From the NCBI RefSeq assembly GCF_051014685.1, contig NC_135059.1, positions 8,928,001 through 8,992,000 on the forward strand: a stretch of DNA of 64,000 nucleotides, given 5' to 3'. The notes below the pieces were generated by a model. That model made no database searches. It had not been told where the DNA came from and saw only the letters and a list, made by a program, of their open reading frames with translations. The translations under genes were made by a program, and so were the position numbers. Source of the stretch: Ptiloglossa arizonensis (lineage: Eukaryota; Arthropoda; Insecta; Hymenoptera; Colletidae). Below are positions 57,961 to 64,000 of this stretch, piece by piece; within the stretch, counting starts at the first letter, position 1, and each line of letters starts with the position of its first letter.

Positions 57961-59799
57961 ATACCAGAGAAACGCTCCACCCTGCGACGAGAAAAATGGC
58001 GACGGTGATCGCTGGTCATCGACGCGGTGGTGACGTACGAACCGAAAATTGGTCGATAATATCCGAGGTAAAAGGTTACGGAGTCACAAGATCGGAGATT
58101 CACCAGGCCTGGTGAGTTCCCTTCGATTCGAGGAAAATGCAGTCGGCACGAGCCATCGTCCGATCCGAGAATATCGTTAAAGGGGTCGCAGAGATCGCGG
58201 GCATCCAAACAACGCATCGAACGGAGCGGCCATAACGAACCGCATCGTTGAAATGCATCGGTTCTCCGTGACCACCGGCGAGCCCGTGCTTCGCCGAGAT
58301 TACTGTCGCCGAAATTCCCCCGTTAACGTCGGCTCCTCGTTATTTACGCGGGCGAGCGGGGGGGAGGGCGAGTATTTATCGAAAGCTACCCAGGGGCACG
58401 CGCGCGCCCTCTCTCTCTCACTCTCTCTCTCTCTGTGGAGCTAATACAAAGTTTCGGGGCAAAGCGACGTTTGCGCGTGCACAGCCTCTCTCTCTCGATC
58501 CCCACCCTCGGTACTCTCAAACTTGATACAATATCGCGACGTTTACGAACCGTGCACGCGGTGTCCCGAGCTCCGCGAGGATCTTATTAATATCAGCGCG
58601 ACGCTATAACTCCGGAATTCCGCGCGACGCGATAAGATTTCGGAAAACTTTGCCCGGAGTTCCGGAGTAATTAAAACCCGGGGACCTTCTCGCTCGAGTT
58701 TCACTGCGACGGAATACAATTTCGCGAGAACGAAAAAGAGAGAGAGAGAGAGAGAGAGGGAGAAAGAAAGAGAGAGTAACACGGATGGAGACGGAAGATC
58801 GGAGAGAAAGTCATCTCACCGAAGACGCGAGAACGAGAGAGAGAGAAAGGGTGGTGGAGATACGAGGGTAAAGGGACACGGACGGAGACGGAGGACCGGG
58901 AGAAAGTTACCTCGCCGAAGACGCGAGAACGAGTGGTGGGGATAGGGAGAGAATATATCCTTAACGAGCCGCCGCGAATAAGAGCGTTCGAATAATACGC
59001 CGCGCGGTAAGTGGTGGGGGGTGGCCACGGGGCGCGCGCAGCCACCGGGAGCGAGTAGGTTAGTGGAGTGGGGGGAACGGTGCATCGCTGAAATAGCGAT
59101 TAGTTCCGTGATTTCGGCGAGCAGCTTAGCTGCAGTTCGCAACAAAGTTGGTGGAAAAGAGGAGGTTGGTAGGGCCGAGGGGTGGTGGTGGTGGTGGTGG
59201 CGGGCAATGGGGAGGTCTGCGGGTAGACGTCGGAATCTGGCCGACGGCGGGAAGTTCCGAAACGCCGGATGGAAATGCCTCGGTCGGATTAGCCCCTGCC
59301 GGCCGATTGTTCCCGGTGTCGGCCGCCTAATGTGGACTGCACTCGTGCCACGAGGGGGATTTCCTGTCTGCGCGCGTTCCTGCGCGTTGCCCGCCTGCCT
59401 GCCTGCCTGCCCGCTCGCCCGTCCTATGTGTATATATATATATATATATATAATCCTGGTTTGGCCCCTGCGGGACGAAGCGACGGCCACGGCCCTGCGT
59501 GCACGTCCGAGAACGTGACCGTACAATTAAGCGGTCGACTCGAATGGAATTAAGTTCGGAAAGTAGGATGCGTTTAATGGGGAGCGACGCACCCCGAGCG
59601 AACCACCAACGACACCGTCGATGATCTCTTTCACCGATGCCCTCCACTGATTCTTTCCCTTTTCCCGCCCGCGCCCAGGACCGCGTTTAATACGCGTCTT
59701 TGTCCGTCGATTTACGAAACGACGCCCGGTGACGCGTCATCGAGAACGGGGCTCCCCTTGGACTCTAACCATCGCGCTTCGTGTTCTTCGCGCGTTGCC
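57961..59799. other. CpG-rich block with several simple repeats
   Basis: (CT)n at 58410-58436, (GA)n at 58738-58758, a ~96 bp-spaced direct repeat (58780 and 58876: CACGGA(T/C)GGAGACGGA, GAAGACGCGAGAACGAG), (GGT)n at 59181-59201, (TGCC)n at 59393-59411 and (TA)n at 59431-59451. Frames up to 236 residues are low complexity. A less repetitive stretch at 59205-59365 might be conserved regulatory sequence. Confidence 0.5.
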
Positions 59800-60172
59800 T
59801 AATCGCGTTCGGTACCTCTTGGTCCCGGTACACGGTCGAGAGGAATAATTTTAGGTCGTTGAAATTTTTTAGGTTAGGTTTGCGATCTTAAACACGTTCG
59901 ATACCCCTTGGTCCCGGTACACGGTCGAGAGGAATGATTTTAGATGGTTGAAATTTTTTAGGTTAGGTTTGCCATCTTAAACGCGCTCGATACCCCTTGG
60001 TCCCGGTACACGGTCGAGAGGAATGATTTTAGGTCGTTGAAATTTTTTAGGTTAGGTTTGCGATCTTAAACGCGTTCGGTACCCCTTGGTCCCGGTACAC
60101 GGTCGAGAGGAATAATTTTAGGTGGTTGAAAATTTTTTAGGTTAGGTTTGCGATCTTAAACGGAGTTTATTC
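59800..60172. repeat. Tandem array, 89 bp unit x 4
   Basis: GGTCCCGGTACACGGTCGAG starts at 59821, 59910, 59999 and 60088, exactly 89 bp apart. Each is followed by AGGAAT(A/G)ATTTTAGGT, TTTTTTAGGTTAGGTTTG and CGATCTTAAACGCGTTCG. The AGGTTAGGTT word is not telomeric DNA, because it occurs once per unit. Confidence 0.95.
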
Positions 60173-60203
60173 ATCGCAGTTTAGTATCCGAATTAAAATT
60201 ATA

Positions 60204-60338
60204 TTAGGTTGTTCGGAAAGTCATTTCGTTTTTTTTTTTTTGGTGAAAATGAAATACGATTTTTTTTAGAGCGTGTAAATATTTCATTAAATTACATATT
60301 GTTCTTTTTGGAAAACGAAATATTTGACGATCAACCGA
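60204..60338 (+). mobile_element. TA-flanked MITE, copy 5 of 5 (right end lost)
   Basis: The left end TTAGGTTGTTCGGAAAG then TCATTTCG follows a TA, with family interior (GTGAAAATGAAA, AGAGCGTGTAAA, TTTTTGGAAAACGAAAT). After ACGAAAT the family sequence is replaced by ATTTGACGAT words duplicated at 60331 and 60350, so the right terminal repeat is disrupted. Confidence 0.82.
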
Positions 60339-61696
60339 ATATTTGACGATGGAAGTGGTAACGAGTGAAGTAAAAAAAAGCGTGTGTTTTCGAGCTGGAA
60401 TGTTCAGATTTGTACGAGAGTACGACTAAAATTGTGTTTTTAGGATTAGACGATACGAGGATATTGGAAATAATGCAAAGAGTAACAGAAAGGAGGACTT
60501 TTGAATTGGAATTTTGTATATAGTAAAATGAAAGGAGTTGATTATTTCAGGATAGAAATTTTTCAATAAATCGAGTGTAGAATCTTTCGTCACAGAGTGA
60601 CGAGAAGTAACAAAATTCACTGAAATTTCCACCGGAAGTGTCTTCCAAGTTTCATTCGTCCCGCTTCTCTCTATATAAATATACACCAATATATTGTCTA
60701 CGCAAATATATTTATCTATCCACAAAAATTGCACTTGGCGACGAAAGTAAAAAAAGAAAATATAATTCACAAGCTTCAAACAAAGATTTCCAAACACTAT
60801 CTCGTTAAATTTACTTTCAACCAAAACTACACACATCAACGAAGCTACCAAAGAAAATACCATACATAAATGATCAAAGGTAGATTTTTAAACATACTCC
60901 CGTCGCAATTCCAACGAAGATTGTCCACCGATGGAATTAACAATCGGTAAGGGAACGAATTTAAAACGAGAAAATTGATTTTAGACGAACGTTTTCAGAG
61001 TTCAAAGACGTCAGGCGGGGAACGCGTTTACGACGAAGCGTACAAGAACGCCAGTCGAGTCGAGAATCGCGTTGCTTCGAGGAAATGACAAATTAACCGT
61101 AGTACGGTACCCCCGTGACATTCGTTCGACGCTCTTTGCGCGGAAACACCTCTCGTTATTGCGTTATTAATTTATTACGCGGAACGAAGACGCGGGGAGA
61201 GCTCGAGAGCTGCGCGCAAAGTGCTGGAGGAGCGTTTCTCGCGCGATGCCAATCGAGTTCCGCCAATTGATAAATGATTACCCGTGACCAATCGCGACCA
61301 CTTGGAGGAAATTACGAGCGGTACACTCGTCGTTCGTGCAACGACGCGAAGAGACACGGCGGTGTTTCGTTCGCGTAATTATTACTCTTTTCGAGCACGT
61401 ATCCCGCGACTTCGACCAGCTCAGTGTGTACACGGAGACACCTTTGCGATTGCACGGTTCGCGGCGGCGCATCCGAAAGATTTCCCCGGTGAGTACTGTT
61501 CTCGATGTTTCACATTTCTGTCGTCGTTCTCGCGCTAACAAACCTACGTTATCGTACGTAACGTATCGTACTCGTCGCGTACACGCATTTCCGGAAACGG
61601 TCGCACGCTCGCGTAACCGTAGCTAGTCCAGGGAACATTACACGAATCGAACGTTCGAAGGGGATGTGTATTTTATGAAATGGTTGTACTTGGTAC
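60339..61696. other. AT-rich then CpG-rich spacer, no gene recognised
   Basis: The 145-residue minus-strand frame at 60426-60863 is AT-rich and hydrophobic without recognised motifs. CpG-rich at 61020-61620. A CCG-GTGAGTAC donor-like word lies at 61490, unsupported by any recognised exon. Confidence 0.4.
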
Positions 61697-62870
61697 TGGT
61701 GATTTTATAGTGGTTTGTAAATGTACGTTTATGCTTTAGGGGTTGAATCTAAGAATTAGGTAACAAATGTGGTACGAGTGTGTGTTTTACCACAGTTTAC
61801 TTTTCGAGTTAGGAAGAATCGAATGAAATATTCGAAGCGATCATTTAATGCCTCGACACACTTAAGACTAGATCAATTTATAAAGGGTGATTTGTAAATG
61901 CATGTCTACATTTTAGAAGATGAATCCACGTATCAAATTAGGAAGAAAAATGTGCTACAAGTGTATGCTTTACCATAGTTTACTTTTCGAGTACTTTACT
62001 GGGTAAATTCGCTCCCTCTGATTAAATTTACGTAATATTTCTTAATTGAAAATAAAGTGTTCTTCGATTCTTTCCATTTCTAAAACCAACGAATATAAAA
62101 TAAAAAAAAAATACCTCCATAAGATTAGTCGTATTTTCAATCTATTTCTACGTGTTAATTCACCCCTTGAAACATAGATATACATTTACTAATCACCCTG
62201 CATAAATTTTCCCAGTACCTAATAACTAAAAATAAAATGTTCTTCGATTCTTCCTATCTCTAAAACCAATGAATATAAAATAAAAAAAAGAATACCTTCA
62301 TAAAGTTAGTAGTATTTTCAACGTGTTAATTCGCCCCTTGAAACATAGATATACATTTACTACTCACCCTGTATAAATTTTCCTAGTATCTAATAACCAA
62401 AAAGTAAAGTGTTCTTCAATTCTTCCTAACTCTAAAACCAACCAATTTCAATCTATTTCAATGAATTAATTCTTCCCTTGAAACCTACCTATACATTTAC
62501 CAATCACCCTGCATAAATTTTCCTAGTACCTAATAACCAAAAAGTAAAGTGTTCTTCAATTCTTCCTAACTCTAAAACCAACCAATTTCAATCTATTTCA
62601 ACGCGTTAATTCGCCCCTTGAAATATAGATATACATTTACTACTCACCCTGCATAAATTTTCCTAGTACCTAATAACCAAAAAGTAAAGTGTTCTTCAAT
62701 TCTTCCTAACTCAAAAACCAACCAATTTCAATCTATTTCAATGAATTAATTCTTCCCTTGAAACCTACCAATACATTTACCAATCACCCTGCATAAATTT
62801 TCCTAGTATTTAATTCCTTAGTATCTAAACCGAAACTAAAACGTTCTTTAATTCTTCCCAACTGAAAAAA
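61697..62870. repeat. Array built from a transposon-end sequence, 140-168 bp units
   Basis: Minus-orientation units carry TTCGCCCCTTGAAACATAG, ATATACATTTACTAATCACC and CTGCATAAATTTTCCTAGTA, with CCCTTGAAA at about 62166, 62334, 62475, 62615 and 62755. The last three alternate between two variants, a ~280 bp dimer. Inverted relatives lie upstream at 61697-61750 and 61878-61932. The same ~55 bp forms the right end of the element at 5941-6224. Confidence 0.85.
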
Positions 62871-63659
62871 TAAGAAATACAATACACACGTTCACAGGAC
62901 GTGTTTCATTTATCTCCTTGCGTAGATACACCCCTCCCCCGCACCCGAAGCACGAATATTCATTTACGAATTACCTTGTACAAGAAAAGAGAGAAAAAAA
63001 GAAAAGGAAAAAAATTCCCGACACACGATCGCGGAGAATAACGATGAAATCCCGAGAGTGGAAGCAGACGGCGAGATACTCGAACACGACCCACATCGAC
63101 GCGATCGTCCGACCACCGTGGTGTAGTGATTCTGTTGTCGAACGAGTGGGTACACTTCTGCGTAATGCTACTTGCGAGGTAGCGTTACCAACGCGAGTAG
63201 ATCCTGACGGAAACAAATTCCGTGAATGATTCCACGGATTTAATCAATCGCGGAATTTAATTGTAGGCGGCGGCGATCGTTGTATAGGGGAGGGGAGAAC
63301 GCGTAGTCGACTTTGAAAAAAGGTCGAGCACCTTTGAAGCTCCGAACAATTTCCAAGCACAATCAATCCGGTCCTAATTAAAGCATCGACCTCGCCGCGC
63401 TAGCGTCGATCGCAATTAATTTCGCTGCAACTACGTCGCGGCGTCCAATCCGCGTCGGTTATGTGTGTAGAGAAACCAAGAGAGAGAGAGAGAGAGTGAG
63501 TAGTGAAAAAGTGAAAAAGAGAGAAACGAAACGAAACGAAACGAAATGGAAAATAAAATAAACTTCTCTTCGTGCCAAACGCGATTATACCTAGGCCCCC
63601 GAGTGTTTCTATCTATCTCTCTTTCTTCCAGTCTCTCGTTTTCTCTCGATCCCCTTTCT
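62871..63659. other. Mixed spacer with simple repeats
   Basis: A/G-rich tract at 62983-63013, (GA)n at 63480-63496 and (GAAAC)n at 63523-63545. No gene is recognised. Confidence 0.45.
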
Positions 63660-63890
63660 TCTTTCACTTTCTCTCTTTCACCGATTCTCCCCCGCTCTAT
63701 TTTTCCCCTCCACACATTTTACCTCGCGTTTTCTCTCATTTTCTCTCACGACTCTTTCACCGATTCTCCCTCGCTCTATTTTTCCCCTCCACCCATTTCA
63801 CCTCGCGTTCTCCTCTCGTTTTCTCTCATTTTCTCTCACAACTCTTTCGCACATTCTCCCTCGTACCCTGTTCCTCTCCCTACCCCCGTA
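63660..63890. repeat. CT-rich tandem array, ~80-90 bp unit x ~2.5
   Basis: Units share CGATTCTCCC(C/T)CGCTCTAT, TTTTCCCCTCCAC, CATTT(T/C)ACCTCGCGTT and TTTCTCTCATTTTCTCTCAC. Low complexity; Ser/Phe-rich frames are artefacts. The remaining DNA to 64000 shows nothing recognised. Confidence 0.8.
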
Positions 63891-64000
63891 TACGGAGTGT
63901 ACGTTTATTACCGGCGTTATACCACGCGCGCGCGGTTTATTATACACCTTCGTAGGTGGCAGCTTTATGATAGCTTAGCCCGCAGCGGTTCTCAATGATC

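Noticed and set aside
58816..59526. 236-residue minus-strand frame
   Set aside because: It crosses (TA)n, (TGCC)n and (GGT)n microsatellites; the composition explains the open frame.
59800..60172. Telomere-like TTAGGTTAGG
   Set aside because: The word occurs once per 89 bp unit rather than as a run of TTAGG.

Overview
The window looks like non-coding nuclear DNA from an animal, most likely an insect and possibly a hymenopteran. The reasons are the mix of AT-rich spacer with strongly CpG-rich blocks, many short TA- or TTAA-flanked inverted-repeat elements, abundant minisatellites, and TTAGG-like words such as those in the 59.8-60.2 kb array. The taxon is an inference, because no marker gene is present. 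I could not recognise one protein-coding gene, tRNA, rRNA, snRNA or known microRNA. The open frames present lie in CpG/GA-rich low-complexity DNA or inside repeats, and several start with TTG rather than ATG. The window is best read as intergenic or intronic DNA; small non-coding or untranslated exons cannot be excluded.

Layout. 0-5 kb: a dispersed ~215 bp repeat, a 61 bp array, an inverted-repeat pair at 2.4/3.1 kb, twin AT-rich hairpins at 3.9-4.0 kb, then a CpG-rich block. 5-15 kb: a 40 bp array, a probable small transposon (5.9-6.2 kb), the first of five copies of a TA-flanked MITE, a GAGTA minisatellite, a CpG/GA block (9.6-11.3 kb), and two TTAA-flanked mini-elements sharing one TTAA beside a 165 bp ATT microsatellite (13.9-14.3 kb). 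15-24 kb: several degenerate arrays, a 178 bp TTAA-type element (19.26-19.43 kb), and a 1.5 kb satellite with 51/102 bp higher-order structure. 23-35 kb: seven further arrays between CpG-rich blocks. 35-48 kb: AT-rich with more arrays and a 595 bp repeat at 45.3 kb. 48-60 kb: mostly CpG/GA-rich, with a 169 bp array at 56.2 kb and an inverted copy of the 45.3 kb repeat at 57.4 kb. 60-64 kb: a transposon-end-derived array and CT-rich DNA. Tandem arrays alone add up to roughly 13 kb, about a fifth of the window.

The most unusual signal is a 16 bp palindrome, GGGTC-N6-GACCC. It occurs 15 times with exactly six spacer bases, in sequence contexts that otherwise look unrelated: three tandem arrays of different period (150, 131 and 169 bp), both ends of the 178 bp TTAA element, an inverted-repeat pair and two single sites. 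Where an element end can be seen, it reads TTAA (or one base off) then CCC(T/C), 10-19 bases, then the palindrome. This fits subterminal protein-binding palindromes of a TTAA-target (piggyBac-like) transposon group whose ends were captured and amplified as minisatellites. That reading is inference; the motif and its spacing are directly visible.
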